Assembly: GCF_004123905.1 (NCBI RefSeq)
Contig: NZ_MZXW01000004.1
Location: 248,001 to 312,000, forward strand
Direction of reading: 5' to 3'
DNA length: 64,000 nucleotides
Origin: Bradyrhizobium betae
GTDB taxonomy: Bacteria; Pseudomonadota; Alphaproteobacteria; Rhizobiales; Xanthobacteraceae
Below are positions 35,989 to 44,653 of the stretch, piece by piece. The number at the start of each line of letters is the position of its first letter. The stretch's first letter is position 1. Both the position numbers and the translations under genes were made by a program. The notes beneath the pieces were generated by a model that was given only the letters and a program-made list of their open reading frames with translations, made no database searches and was not told the DNA's origin.

Positions 35989-36867
35989 ATGTACAATCTT
36001 CTTGTTTCCTCCAATGCCGAGGCCTGGAACGGCGAGCCCTGGCAGATCGAGTTCTCGCGCTGCGTTCGCGAGTATACCGAAAATGCGATCACCGAGCGGT
36101 TCGGAACGCTGGACGAGGCCGCGGTCTCGGAACTCAAACGGCTGCCGTGCATCTTCGCCTACGAGGCGTTCAACCAGCTCGCACCGAAATTCGGCCTGAT
36201 CCGCGACATCGCCAAACGGCAGGGGCAGGTTCGGATCGAATACGAGCTGCAGGCCATCGATCCGTTTCTGTCCGCCGACGATCTCGAACAGCTCACCTTC
36301 GAGCTCGACATCGGCAAATGGGAAATGAACCGGACGCATTGGGCGGTCAAGGACGTCAATCTTGCGAAGGAATTACACGCCGCGCGGCGCATCACGCTGC
36401 CGTCTTGGACGGGGCAGGCGACCAAGACCGTCGATATCACCAAGCATCATTTCGACGTGGCTCTTTCTTTTCCGGGAGAGGTGAGGGCGATTGTCGAACA
36501 GGTGGCGCGCGAGTTGGAGGGAAGGATCGGGCCGAACTCCTATTTTTACGACAGCAACTACGTATCGCAATTGGCACGGCCGTCGCTCGACACATTGCTG
36601 CAGGAGATCTACCGGCATCGTTCGAAGCTGATCGTCGTGTTCCTGGGGTCCGATTACCAAAGGAAGGACTGGTGCGGCATCGAGTTTCGGGCGATCAGGG
36701 AGATCATCATGGAGCGCGACAATGCCCGCATCATGTTCGTGCGAACCGATGACGGCGCCGTCGACGGCGTTTTCAAGACCGACGGCTACGTCGACGCGCG
36801 CAGGTTCAGCCCGGCGCAGATCGCGCAATTCATCTGCGAGCGCCTGGCCGTGCTCACGCCAGCTTAG
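35989..36867 (+). CDS. TIR-domain protein
   Basis: A 292-residue protein with an uncharacterised N-terminal domain (~1-145) and a C-terminal TIR domain (~153-290). TIR features: HFDVALSFPGE as first strand, SYFYDSNY, SKLIVVFLGSDYQRKDWC, and the putative catalytic Glu232 in CGIEFRAIRE. TIR proteins in bacterial defence cleave NAD+ or make NAD-derived signals. The N-terminal domain may be a sensor. The next gene starts 5 bases after its stop and encodes an AbiJ-type HEPN protein, suggesting a two-component immune unit. Confidence 0.87.
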   Translation: MYNLLVSSNAEAWNGEPWQIEFSRCVREYTENAITERFGTLDEAAVSELKRLPCIFAYEAFNQLAPKFGLIRDIAKRQGQVRIEYELQAIDPFLSADDLEQLTFELDIGKWEMNRTHWAVKDVNLAKELHAARRITLPSWTGQATKTVDITKHHFDVALSFPGEVRAIVEQVARELEGRIGPNSYFYDSNYVSQLARPSLDTLLQEIYRHRSKLIVVFLGSDYQRKDWCGIEFRAIREIIMERDNARIMFVRTDDGAVDGVFKTDGYVDARRFSPAQIAQFICERLAVLTPA

Positions 36868-36872
36868 TCACC

Positions 36873-37766
36873 ATGGACAAGACACCGATGACCTCCGATG
36901 GGGATGAAGCGCCGAAGGAGATCTCGGAGGTTACACGCCGTGCCATTATCGATCATTTTAGCGTTGCGAAGGTGGGCTGGGCCGGCCGGCTGCAGGACGA
37001 CGAATTTCTGGCAAGGCTCTATGATTTATCGAAGCTGCCGTCGTTCGACCATCGCTACCAGGACGCCGCTGGCGACATCTATCAGCATTGCGTGCGCAAT
37101 AGCGACTGGGAGAGCGACTGGGTCTTCTACGATCGCCGGTTTAATCTGATGTACGGACCTGATGCGGAATTTCTCCGTTTTCTCTGCGAGACCGTGCACC
37201 CGGTCGTGCGGCCCGAGGAAGATGAAGCATCAACCCTTGTGCGCGTCTATAACGAGGCGCTGGCGCCTGATGGCTATCAGGTCGTCGCGGGGAAGACCAT
37301 TTCCGGCAGACCGATCTTTGTCGCACAATCGGCCCGCCGCGCGGTCGTCTTCGAGGAGCCGACCGGTTGGCGGAAAGTTGACCGCCAGCTTCAGGAGATG
37401 CGGCTGCGGCTCGATAGCGCCGAGACCGAGGAGCAATATCAAGCCGTCGGCCTTCTCTGTCGCGAGGTGCTGATCTCCGTGGCGCAGGAGGTTTACGATC
37501 CCGCCCGGCATCCGCTCATCGACGACAAGACCCCCAGCGATACCGACGCCAAGCGGATGCTGGAGGCGATCTTCGAAGTGGAGCTGAAAGGTTCAAGCAA
37601 CGAAGAGGCCCGCGCTCACGCCAAGGCGGCGGTACGTCTGGCGCTCGCGCTGCAGCACAAGCGGTTCGCTGATTTTAGAACCGCCGCGCTGTGCGCCGAG
37701 GGCACCTGGTCGGTCGTGAACATGCTGGCTATCATCGCCGGCCGGCGAGGCAGGCGCATCACGTAG
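36873..37766 (+). CDS. AbiJ-type protein with C-terminal HEPN domain
   Basis: A 297-residue protein. The N-terminal ~150 residues (ISEVTRRAIIDHF, WAGRLQDDEFLARLYDLSKL, SDWVFYDRRFNLMYG) match the AbiJ-NTD3 type. The C-terminal region is helical (YQAVGLLCREVLISVAQEVY) and ends with VRLALALQHKRFADFRTAAL, carrying Arg255-x6-His262, a HEPN-like pair, then SVVNMLAIIAG. This architecture is known in abortive-infection proteins. It overlaps the convergent XRE gene by 8 bases at the 3' end. Likely the effector or partner of the TIR protein; inference. Confidence 0.85.
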   Translation: MDKTPMTSDGDEAPKEISEVTRRAIIDHFSVAKVGWAGRLQDDEFLARLYDLSKLPSFDHRYQDAAGDIYQHCVRNSDWESDWVFYDRRFNLMYGPDAEFLRFLCETVHPVVRPEEDEASTLVRVYNEALAPDGYQVVAGKTISGRPIFVAQSARRAVVFEEPTGWRKVDRQLQEMRLRLDSAETEEQYQAVGLLCREVLISVAQEVYDPARHPLIDDKTPSDTDAKRMLEAIFEVELKGSSNEEARAHAKAAVRLALALQHKRFADFRTAALCAEGTWSVVNMLAIIAGRRGRRIT

Positions 37767-38511
37767 TCGTCGGCCCGGAGGGTAACGCCACGACGCGGCG
37801 ATCGACCATCAGGTGCCGCCGCTTCGCCGCGCCGGGGTCGGTGAGGCGCGGCGTGATCGAGACGACCGCGACCTTCCAGTCCGGCAAACGATCTTGCGGA
37901 GCCGGCATCACCCCGGACAGAACGGTCAGACCCCGTCGTTCCAGGTTGCCGACACAGGTGAGGATGTCGTTATAGAGATCGCGGCGTCCCCGCTCGGACG
38001 GTGGCGGCTCGGCGATATCCGACAAGATAAATGACGCGAGATCGAGCCATTCCTGCAAACCCGCGATATCATCGTCGTAGGCTTCGGGCACCTCGGGACG
38101 ATGAATCAGGACGGCCTCACATCGCGCGGCGTCGCGAACCGCGCGATGCGTTGTCATCGGCGCGACCGGGACGATTTCAAGATGGGAATAGGTGTCCACC
38201 AGGCTGGCAGCCGCTTCGCCGGCACTCAATGGCAGGCGAGGCGCCGTGAAATATCCCGCCTCATAGCCGAACGCCTGAGCAATCCTGTCCAGCGCATCGT
38301 CGCTCACGCGCTCGCCGCGTTCGATGCGCTCCACGGTCGAGACCGAGACACGCGCGAAGTCGGCGAGCGTCGTCGTCTTCCATTGCCGCAGTCCGCGGTT
38401 CCATCGCACCACGAAGGCCACCAGTTCGATGGGCGGCGCCGTCGGGACGTCGACAGGTCTCTCCGGCAGTTGTGTGATCTTGTCCAATAGGTCTTGGGTC
38501 GTCATGAGCAT
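37759..38511 (-). CDS. XRE-family regulator with C-terminal domain
   Basis: A 250-residue protein. ATG 38511 has AAAGGAG upstream. The helix-turn-helix spans residues ~40-90 (RQWKTTTLADFARVSVSTVE, RIERGERVSDDALDRIAQAF). The C-terminal half has no recognised domain. It converges on the TIR-HEPN pair and is divergent from the 38932 operon, so it could regulate either. Its target is unknown. Confidence 0.8.
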   Translation of the reverse strand: MLMTTQDLLDKITQLPERPVDVPTAPPIELVAFVVRWNRGLRQWKTTTLADFARVSVSTVERIERGERVSDDALDRIAQAFGYEAGYFTAPRLPLSAGEAAASLVDTYSHLEIVPVAPMTTHRAVRDAARCEAVLIHRPEVPEAYDDDIAGLQEWLDLASFILSDIAEPPPSERGRRDLYNDILTCVGNLERRGLTVLSGVMPAPQDRLPDWKVAVVSITPRLTDPGAAKRRHLMVDRRVVALPSGPTTT

Positions 38512-38931
38512 TGGCTCCTTTCATAGTCGAAAGGATGCACGATCCTCGCCGGCCAAAAGAGGCCGAAAAATCCTTCATGCCCAGGAAACCCAACGATCAT
38601 GCTCGCCCCTCCCGCACAGTCTGGACCGCCACGACCTGGCGGTTGTGATACGGCGGGACATCCGGGCCTGGCTCTGTCGTCAGCATCGCGAAGGCCGAGG
38701 ATGATTGCCATGATCCTCGCGCCAGATTCCGGCGATTGCCATTCTTACCATGTAGCAACGGACCAGACCGGACGGGAGGGGGACGCCGCCGGCGAAGCCC
38801 ATGCGCCTTGGGCCTCCGGCTACCCCGGACGCCGACAAATGAGCAAGCGCGGTATATTTCAGCTACGAAAGTTATGCCGTATTTTAGCCATATTTAAGGT
38901 AATACTATTTAAATGAAACCGAGGATGGGGA
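38512..38931. promoter_or_regulatory. Divergent promoter region between two XRE regulators
   Basis: 420 bases between regulator genes transcribed in opposite directions. Near the right side, 38870-38915 is AT-rich with two TATTTAA direct repeats separated by 8 bases, a candidate operator for the 91-residue XRE protein. Short frames on both strands lack good support. Confidence 0.4.
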
Positions 38932-39207
38932 ATGCCGCTCAATCTTTCCAACAGTCAGGCGCTCGGGCGGACCTACGCGGCGGCGCGCATGATGGCGGGC
39001 CTCGACCAGGGCGCCCTCGCGGCCCAGGCCGGGCTTTCTGCCGGCACGATTTCCAACGTCGAGCGCGGGCGGGATTCCAGGCCCGAGACACTGAAAGCGA
39101 TCCGTCTCGCCCTGAATCGGGAAGGGGTCTTGATCGGATTCAGCCGCAACAACGGCCTGGCGACGGTGTCGATCGGTTTTGCCGCCGATGATTCAGATGA
39201 GGAGTAA
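38932..39207 (+). CDS. Small XRE-family regulator heading an operon
   Basis: A 91-residue protein; ATG 38932 follows GAGGATGGGG. The HTH occupies most of it (LGRTYAAARMMAGLDQGALA, GLSAGTISNVERGRDSRPET, LKAIRLALNREGV). The next gene begins 1 base after its stop, so it is the first gene of a tightly packed operon (38932-41386). This arrangement is common for antitoxins or autoregulators controlling a linked system. Confidence 0.85.
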   Translation: MPLNLSNSQALGRTYAAARMMAGLDQGALAAQAGLSAGTISNVERGRDSRPETLKAIRLALNREGVLIGFSRNNGLATVSIGFAADDSDEE

Positions 39208-39208
39208 G

Positions 39209-39493
39209 ATGATGCATACCTATTTTGGCGAGTTCAACCGAGTGGTCGGCGACAACATTCGCCGTGCCATGAGCGTCCTCCGATCCTGGGGTCTCGATGT
39301 GCAGTTGCTACCGCACAAGACCGCACTGCGGATCGAGCGACCGGACGATATGTCGTGGACCGATTTCAAGCGTGCCATCCGCGCTGTGCTGCAGCCCCGG
39401 CGCGGATCGGCGATGATATCGAGTGAATCCACGGGGCGGACCTACGTCTGCAGCAATCGGGGCAATCAGCCCGGCGATTTCCAGCGGCAGTGA
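39209..39493 (+). CDS. Hypothetical protein in XRE operon
   Basis: A 94-residue protein starting at ATG 39209 (a second ATG follows at 39212), with GAGGAG upstream. It is alpha/beta: FNRVVGDNIRRAMSVLRSWG, DVQLLPHKTALRIERPDDMS, WTDFKRAIRAVL, then a basic C-terminus. Family not recognised. The stop overlaps the next start (GTGA). Confidence 0.7.
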   Translation: MMHTYFGEFNRVVGDNIRRAMSVLRSWGLDVQLLPHKTALRIERPDDMSWTDFKRAIRAVLQPRRGSAMISSESTGRTYVCSNRGNQPGDFQRQ

Positions 39494-40404
39494 GAAGGGA
39501 CTTCGCGGTGCTGGCCTTTCACGAAACCGAGACGTGCGAGGGCATTATCCAGCATCTCGAGCAGCGCCAGTGCGCGTGGCGCTCGGACGTACAGATACGC
39601 GACAGGGGCAGCGAGACGTCGGCGGATGCCCGCGTCGAGATGGCGTTCCGCCTGGATGACCAGCTCTATGCCATCGAGCACACCGGCATCGAGCCGTTCG
39701 ACGGCTTCATGGCGCATCAAAATCGTGCAGCATCACTATTCTTGCCGCTTCAGGCCGCCGCGGCTGCGGCGCTGGGCTCGATGTTGGCCAACGGCGTCGT
39801 CATCGAAATGCACCTGCCGATCGACGCCTTCACGGATCGCAAGATGCCCGAGGTGCGCGCCATTCAGGCCGCGTTGCTCGCCTGGATCACCGCCACCGCG
39901 CCGACACTGCCGCCGCGTCGCTATGCCAATTATCGGGGCACGCTCGTGACGGCCCAGCCGGCCGGCGTGCCGTTTCAGGCTTCCTTAGTACGGTTCGACG
40001 GCATCGCCGGGATGGAGGGCCGATTCCAGCTCAAGCATCTGACGCGCGGCAGCGAGACGCCGCGCGTCGAGCGCATCGCGCGCGCCTGCGAGAAGAAGTT
40101 TCCCAAGCTCGCGCGCTGGAAACAGTCGGACGGCGCCCGGACCGTCTTGGTGTTCGAAGACAATGACGTGCAGCTCACCAATGTTTCCATCGTCGCCGAG
40201 GCCTACCTTCCGATCGCCGGCGCGCGCGCCGACGCGCCGGACGAGACCTATATGGTCTCGACCTATACATTGCCGTGGTACGCGTGGCCGCTGTTGGTCG
40301 CCGGGCAGAGCTATTTCGACCTCGCGGCGATCAGCCATCCCGTTCATTTCGAGATGGACACGAGCGGCCGTCTCCTCAAACCGGGCCTGACGGCACATGT
40401 CTGA
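39490..40404 (+). CDS. Hypothetical protein with EHT motif, possible nuclease fold
   Basis: A 304-residue protein beginning at GTG 39490, overlapping the previous stop. Near the N-terminus is a hairpin RVEMAFRLDDQLYAIEHTGI followed by EPFDGF; the D...E-x-T spacing after a strand resembles the core of restriction-like nucleases, but this is weak. The remainder is mixed alpha/beta with a Phe/Lys-rich EKKFPKLARWKQ stretch. It overlaps the DUF2971 gene by 8 bases. Function unknown. Confidence 0.7.
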   Translation: MRRDFAVLAFHETETCEGIIQHLEQRQCAWRSDVQIRDRGSETSADARVEMAFRLDDQLYAIEHTGIEPFDGFMAHQNRAASLFLPLQAAAAAALGSMLANGVVIEMHLPIDAFTDRKMPEVRAIQAALLAWITATAPTLPPRRYANYRGTLVTAQPAGVPFQASLVRFDGIAGMEGRFQLKHLTRGSETPRVERIARACEKKFPKLARWKQSDGARTVLVFEDNDVQLTNVSIVAEAYLPIAGARADAPDETYMVSTYTLPWYAWPLLVAGQSYFDLAAISHPVHFEMDTSGRLLKPGLTAHV

Positions 40405-41386
40405 AACCGATCCTCCCAACCATAGCCGTGTGCCGTTGCCGCCGCAGCTTCAACAGGCGATCGAGGCGTTCAAGGGCTGGACGAGCCAGCATCTCCTGTC
40501 CGAGCAGAACGACAGCACGATTGCGACGACCCTCTATCACTACACCGACGTGCGCGGCCTCAAGGGCATGCTCGAGGCCGGACAGATCTGGTTCACCGAC
40601 TACCGGCATCTCAACGACCCCAGCGAACTGACCCACGGCATCGATATGGCCCGCGATGTGGCCCAGCACATTGCCACCGGAGCGGATGGCCGGGTCCGGC
40701 TGTTTCTCGACTGCTTCCTCGATCTCTTTCGGCACGACAATTTCGCTCCGACCCTGGAATTCTTCATCGCCTGTTTCAGCCGCGCACGAGACGATCTCGG
40801 CCAGTGGCGCGCCTATGCGGACAACGGACGAGGCGTCGCGATCGGGCTCTCCCCATCGCTGTTCGTCGTCGCCGACGCTCCGCCACCCGGTCAGCTTCCG
40901 GAGTTTGTTGGTCCGGTTCGCTACAGTCTTGCCGATGTGTGCGGCCGGCACGAAGCCTGTCTTGAGGAGGCCGCGGCGATCTTTCTCGCCACCGCGAACG
41001 CCAACACCGATCTGCTGGCTGACAAAACTGTCGGCATCCCGTTCATGGACCAGTTCGTCCGCGAGATCATCGCTTCGCCGCTGATCTGGAACTGCCTCAC
41101 GTCGAAGCACCCCGCTTATGAGCACGAGCAGGAGGTGCGTCTGGTGATGATGGGAACGCCGGCCGTCGTCTCGCCATTCGTCACGACGCGCTTTCGCGGC
41201 AGCGAGATCGTTCCCTACATCGCCCAGCCAATGCCGCTCCGCGTCCAGCACAAGATCGCCGAGATCGTCGTCGGTCCCGCGGCGCCGCCCGACGCCGAGC
41301 GGACCGTGCGCACCATGCTCCGCTCCATCGGCATCGATTGGGACTTTCCCATCGGCCGATCCGACATTCCCTATCGGGCGTCCTGA
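40397..41386 (+). CDS. DUF2971 domain-containing protein
   Basis: A 329-residue protein with classic DUF2971 motifs: LYHYTDVRGLKGML near residue 46, IWFTDYRHLNDPSELTHG, ACFSRARDDLGQWRAYADNG, GVAIGLS and HEQEVRLVMMG. The YHYT...ND...QW-YA...E pattern has been compared with ADP-ribosyltransferase-like folds, but activity is not established. DUF2971 genes are common in defence islands. It is the fourth gene of the XRE-headed overlapping operon. Confidence 0.85.
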   Translation: MSETDPPNHSRVPLPPQLQQAIEAFKGWTSQHLLSEQNDSTIATTLYHYTDVRGLKGMLEAGQIWFTDYRHLNDPSELTHGIDMARDVAQHIATGADGRVRLFLDCFLDLFRHDNFAPTLEFFIACFSRARDDLGQWRAYADNGRGVAIGLSPSLFVVADAPPPGQLPEFVGPVRYSLADVCGRHEACLEEAAAIFLATANANTDLLADKTVGIPFMDQFVREIIASPLIWNCLTSKHPAYEHEQEVRLVMMGTPAVVSPFVTTRFRGSEIVPYIAQPMPLRVQHKIAEIVVGPAAPPDAERTVRTMLRSIGIDWDFPIGRSDIPYRAS

Positions 41387-41457
41387 CCCGGCCCGGGAGG
41401 GGATCCCCGCGATATATGTATCAATCTAACGCGTCTGACGTCGTGGAGAGACCTGAA

Positions 41458-42525
41458 ATGAAATGGGGAGACAACCCCCGCGATTTCGATACTGCACTCG
41501 CTGTGTGGCCGAACTATCGCCCGCTGTTCGATAACTGGTTGATGCAGGAGCTGGTGGAGCAGGGCGACCAGGCTCCGATCTGGCGCGATCGCAGGGTGCC
41601 GGCCGAAGATGGACACGTGCGTGGCGACGTCTATCCCGATCGCGAAGCCGCAAGGTCAGCGACCGCCACTCTCAACCAGACGCTCCGCGACACGCTTGCA
41701 GCACGCGAGATGGATGCCACGAAGAAGCATTCGCTTCAGCTTAAAGTCGCGAAAAACCTGCAATCCAAAGAGCGTCTTCACGACGAAGAGGAGCTTATGC
41801 TGGCCGAAGCCCGGCGCCGGCACGCGAGCGATCCGCGGCCGGACCCATCGGCAATCGTGCTCTCGGCGGAGTCGGAGCCTTTCCGCCAAGAATTGAGCGA
41901 TCAACTTTCCGACATGCCCTATCTGAGGGTCGTGATGGTCGGGCAGCCGGCTCGCCGCTGGCACCGTTCGATTCTCTTCCTCTCGCACGACAATATATGG
42001 TCCAAGCCTTACACGGCGGGTGAGCGATCCGCGGCAAAAGCGATGCGGGCACGGATCGCCAACGGTTTCGGCTGCAGCGCCGACGCCCATTGGGGAAAGA
42101 CCAAAGCCAAGATCCGCCAGATCCTGCTGCCGCGGGCCAATCAGTTGCTGCAACTCGCGAGCGTGCAGCGAATGCTGGCGGAAGCATTGGCCAACGGCCA
42201 AAAGGTGCTGGTCTCGAACGGCATTGTCTTCTGGTACGAAGATGATGGCGGGGTCGGCTGGCAGGTCAAACACACCACCTCGACCAGGGACTCGGAGGGA
42301 AGCACTTTATGGAAGGAAGGCACGATCCGGTCGATCAATCACGGTCGATTGGTCATCTTGCCCTATATCAAGGACAGCGGCGAACAGGTGCGGGGGCACA
42401 CCAGGAACGGACCGAATGACGGGAGGGCGAAGCCGCGGCATCCTGATCACTACGTGGATATCCCCTTCGCGCAACTCGACGGTGACCTCATGATCGGTCT
42501 GTTCGGCGAATTGCCTTACGAATAG
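41458..42525 (+). CDS. Hypothetical protein
   Basis: A 355-residue protein; ATG 41458 is preceded by GGAG at a suitable distance, while ATG 41416 in the same frame is less well placed. No domain recognised. Features: a charged helical stretch at ~75-140, a central RVVMVGQPARRWHRSILFLS, and a C-terminal half with VLVSNGIVFWYEDDGGVGWQ and DHYVDIPFAQLDGDLMIGLF. It follows DUF2971 by 71 bases and could belong to the same operon. Confidence 0.7.
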   Translation: MKWGDNPRDFDTALAVWPNYRPLFDNWLMQELVEQGDQAPIWRDRRVPAEDGHVRGDVYPDREAARSATATLNQTLRDTLAAREMDATKKHSLQLKVAKNLQSKERLHDEEELMLAEARRRHASDPRPDPSAIVLSAESEPFRQELSDQLSDMPYLRVVMVGQPARRWHRSILFLSHDNIWSKPYTAGERSAAKAMRARIANGFGCSADAHWGKTKAKIRQILLPRANQLLQLASVQRMLAEALANGQKVLVSNGIVFWYEDDGGVGWQVKHTTSTRDSEGSTLWKEGTIRSINHGRLVILPYIKDSGEQVRGHTRNGPNDGRAKPRHPDHYVDIPFAQLDGDLMIGLFGELPYE

Positions 42526-42672
42526 CACCGATTGGCTCGAACAGCGAGTGCGTGGCTGCTTCTGGCATCAGTTGTGTGATGGGTACTGAATGAGACGATC
42601 AAACTGTCACCGAGCATACATTTCAGCGCGGTCTGATTTCCGAGGCGTTCTCGCAATGATTGGGATGGAAGC

Positions 42673-43431
42673 ATGACGATCCCGTTTCAATGGAAGAACT
42701 GTTACGCAGATGTGGCGTCTTCGGGTTATGGACAAATCGCGCGAGCCTTCCTTAAGGAGGTTGTAGAGCCGTCCCTTAGCGCCTTGCAGGCTCAACTCGA
42801 ATCTTGGTCGAGAAGCGATGATCCCGGGGCTCCCTTTGCGCAGTCCGATACAGAAGTGCTGTTGCACGCAACCACACTGGCGTTTTGCCTCGCGATCCAA
42901 TCGATGTGGGAACGACAAGTTCGAACCTATCTTCGGGGATGCGCCGAGGAACTTAGGCCGGGAAGCGCTTTTGCAAAACGGGTGATGACCGAGCGATGGG
43001 AGGGAATCGACAGACTGTTTTATGATCTACGGGGAATCTCTCTAACGAAGTTTGAGGCTTACGGCGATCTCGACCTGCTTCAATTACTCGGCAATGCGTG
43101 TCGCCACGGAGACGGTCCATCGGCGCGGAAGCTGTGGGATCAACATCCGGATTTATGGCCGCAGCGGAAGCCATCGCCTTCGCTTTTTGATGATGACACG
43201 CCAGCCATGCCAGGACCACAATCAATCGACGCCATCGTTCTTTCCCAAGATCTCATCCGTCGCTTTGCGGATGCAATCGCATCCTTTTGGGATGATGCCG
43301 AGTATATCTATCTCGAAAGCATAGAGCAGAAACATGCCTCGGTTGAGGCCAAACTGGTAACGATGCGTCTGGCGCGTGCTACGCGAGATGTCGCAATGGC
43401 CAGCAATCTGTCATCAAATATCCGGACTTAA
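42673..43431 (+). CDS. HEPN-like hypothetical protein
   Basis: A 252-residue helical protein; ATG 42673 follows GGAAGC. LLQLLGNACRHGDGPSARKL resembles the NaxxHGxG-S motif of some HEPN families (MAE_28990/RiboL-PSP type), preceded by FAKRVMTERWEGIDRLFYDL. No nuclease residue set is proved. It is followed 76 bases later by a DUF5677 gene, another helical family. Confidence 0.6.
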   Translation: MTIPFQWKNCYADVASSGYGQIARAFLKEVVEPSLSALQAQLESWSRSDDPGAPFAQSDTEVLLHATTLAFCLAIQSMWERQVRTYLRGCAEELRPGSAFAKRVMTERWEGIDRLFYDLRGISLTKFEAYGDLDLLQLLGNACRHGDGPSARKLWDQHPDLWPQRKPSPSLFDDDTPAMPGPQSIDAIVLSQDLIRRFADAIASFWDDAEYIYLESIEQKHASVEAKLVTMRLARATRDVAMASNLSSNIRT

Positions 43432-43507
43432 GGCTTCAGCATCGGAGTTTCGATTATGTGTTTCGTATGGATTTCTTGTGCTTTGGCAGTCGCGCAGGGT
43501 TGCGGAC

Positions 43508-44653
43508 ATGACTAATCTTGAAAAGACTTTTGAGGATATTTTGGTGCAAGCATTGTCTCGCAGCGACCTGACGGAGGATCAGATTGCTGCAATGCCAACG
43601 TTGGTGCTGAAGAGCTTCGCGCCGCACGCGGCTTCGGAAATGCTCAAGGGATTAAAGCGCGCTGCACCTAAGATGCTTCGCGAGCACAAGAAATCCGACG
43701 CAGGGTTTGAGCGCCGAAACTATCGGCGTTGGAAAAAGCCTCTCGATCTTCTCGAATTGCTTTGGAATATTTCCGAAGAGGTTGGCGGAAAATTTAATCA
43801 GACCGAGCGCCCTGCTGCGGTCGTCGCCAAGGATTATCAGTTCGAAGCCCTCGTTTCGCTCCATGCGCGCGCACTTCTCATCAGCCGTGAAGTGTTGTGT
43901 CTACTCTACGGCGGATACCCTGATGGAGCCCTGAGCCGTTGGCGCTCCTTGCACGAAATCGCCGTAACCGCTGTGTTTCTTCAAAAACATGATCAGGAGG
44001 TATCTCACCGATATCTCGCAAGCTTCCCGTTTGCGGCGCTCAATGCGGCCAAGCAGCTCAACGAGCACGCGGAACGCGCAAATATGACGCCTTTTTTAGA
44101 AGAAGAGTTAGCGGAGATGAAGCAACGCTGCGACGGGTTTGAGGCGCGTTTTGGAAAAGAAATGCACAACGAACGCGGCTGGGCTTCCCCGGCGCTCAAA
44201 AATCCTAAGCCGACATTTGCGCAACTTGAGAAAGCCGTCGCGCTCGATCACTGGCGCCCGCGCTATCGTTGGGCCTCCCAGCACACCCACGGCGGATATC
44301 GTCCAGCGCTCGCAATGCTGGGCACGGCGGAATCGACGCAGCCGGTGCATTTGGTTGGGCAGAGCAATTCGGGCTTTACGGACCCTATCCATATGACAGC
44401 GATCTCGCTGAATCAGGTAACCAGCTCGCTTCTGATCGTCCGCCCGACCGTGGACAACATCGTATTCCTGCAAATCATCAGCGATCTATCCGACGAATTA
44501 GGGGAAGTCGCCTTTGAGGTCGAAAAGCACAGCCTCAAAGAGGCGCAAGATAAGGTGAAGGTCACGAAGCGGGCTTTGCCGGTCGGGAAGGTTAAGAAGC
44601 ACAACAAAAAGGATGTTTCCTCAAGGCGAACTCGGGGTGTACGCGTCACCTGA
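43508..44653 (+). CDS. DUF5677 domain-containing protein
   Basis: A 381-residue protein starting at ATG 43508; the frame is open further upstream but overlaps the preceding gene. Core motifs fit DUF5677: ALVSLHARALLISREVLCLL, YGGYPDGALSRWRSLHEIAV, HRYLASF, then W-S---HGG in RYRWASQHTHGGYRPALAML. DUF5677 proteins are helical and often found near defence genes; function is unknown. The tail is Lys/Arg-rich. Its 3' end overlaps the convergent PIN-like gene by 8 bases. Confidence 0.8.
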   Translation: MTNLEKTFEDILVQALSRSDLTEDQIAAMPTLVLKSFAPHAASEMLKGLKRAAPKMLREHKKSDAGFERRNYRRWKKPLDLLELLWNISEEVGGKFNQTERPAAVVAKDYQFEALVSLHARALLISREVLCLLYGGYPDGALSRWRSLHEIAVTAVFLQKHDQEVSHRYLASFPFAALNAAKQLNEHAERANMTPFLEEELAEMKQRCDGFEARFGKEMHNERGWASPALKNPKPTFAQLEKAVALDHWRPRYRWASQHTHGGYRPALAMLGTAESTQPVHLVGQSNSGFTDPIHMTAISLNQVTSSLLIVRPTVDNIVFLQIISDLSDELGEVAFEVEKHSLKEAQDKVKVTKRALPVGKVKKHNKKDVSSRRTRGVRVT

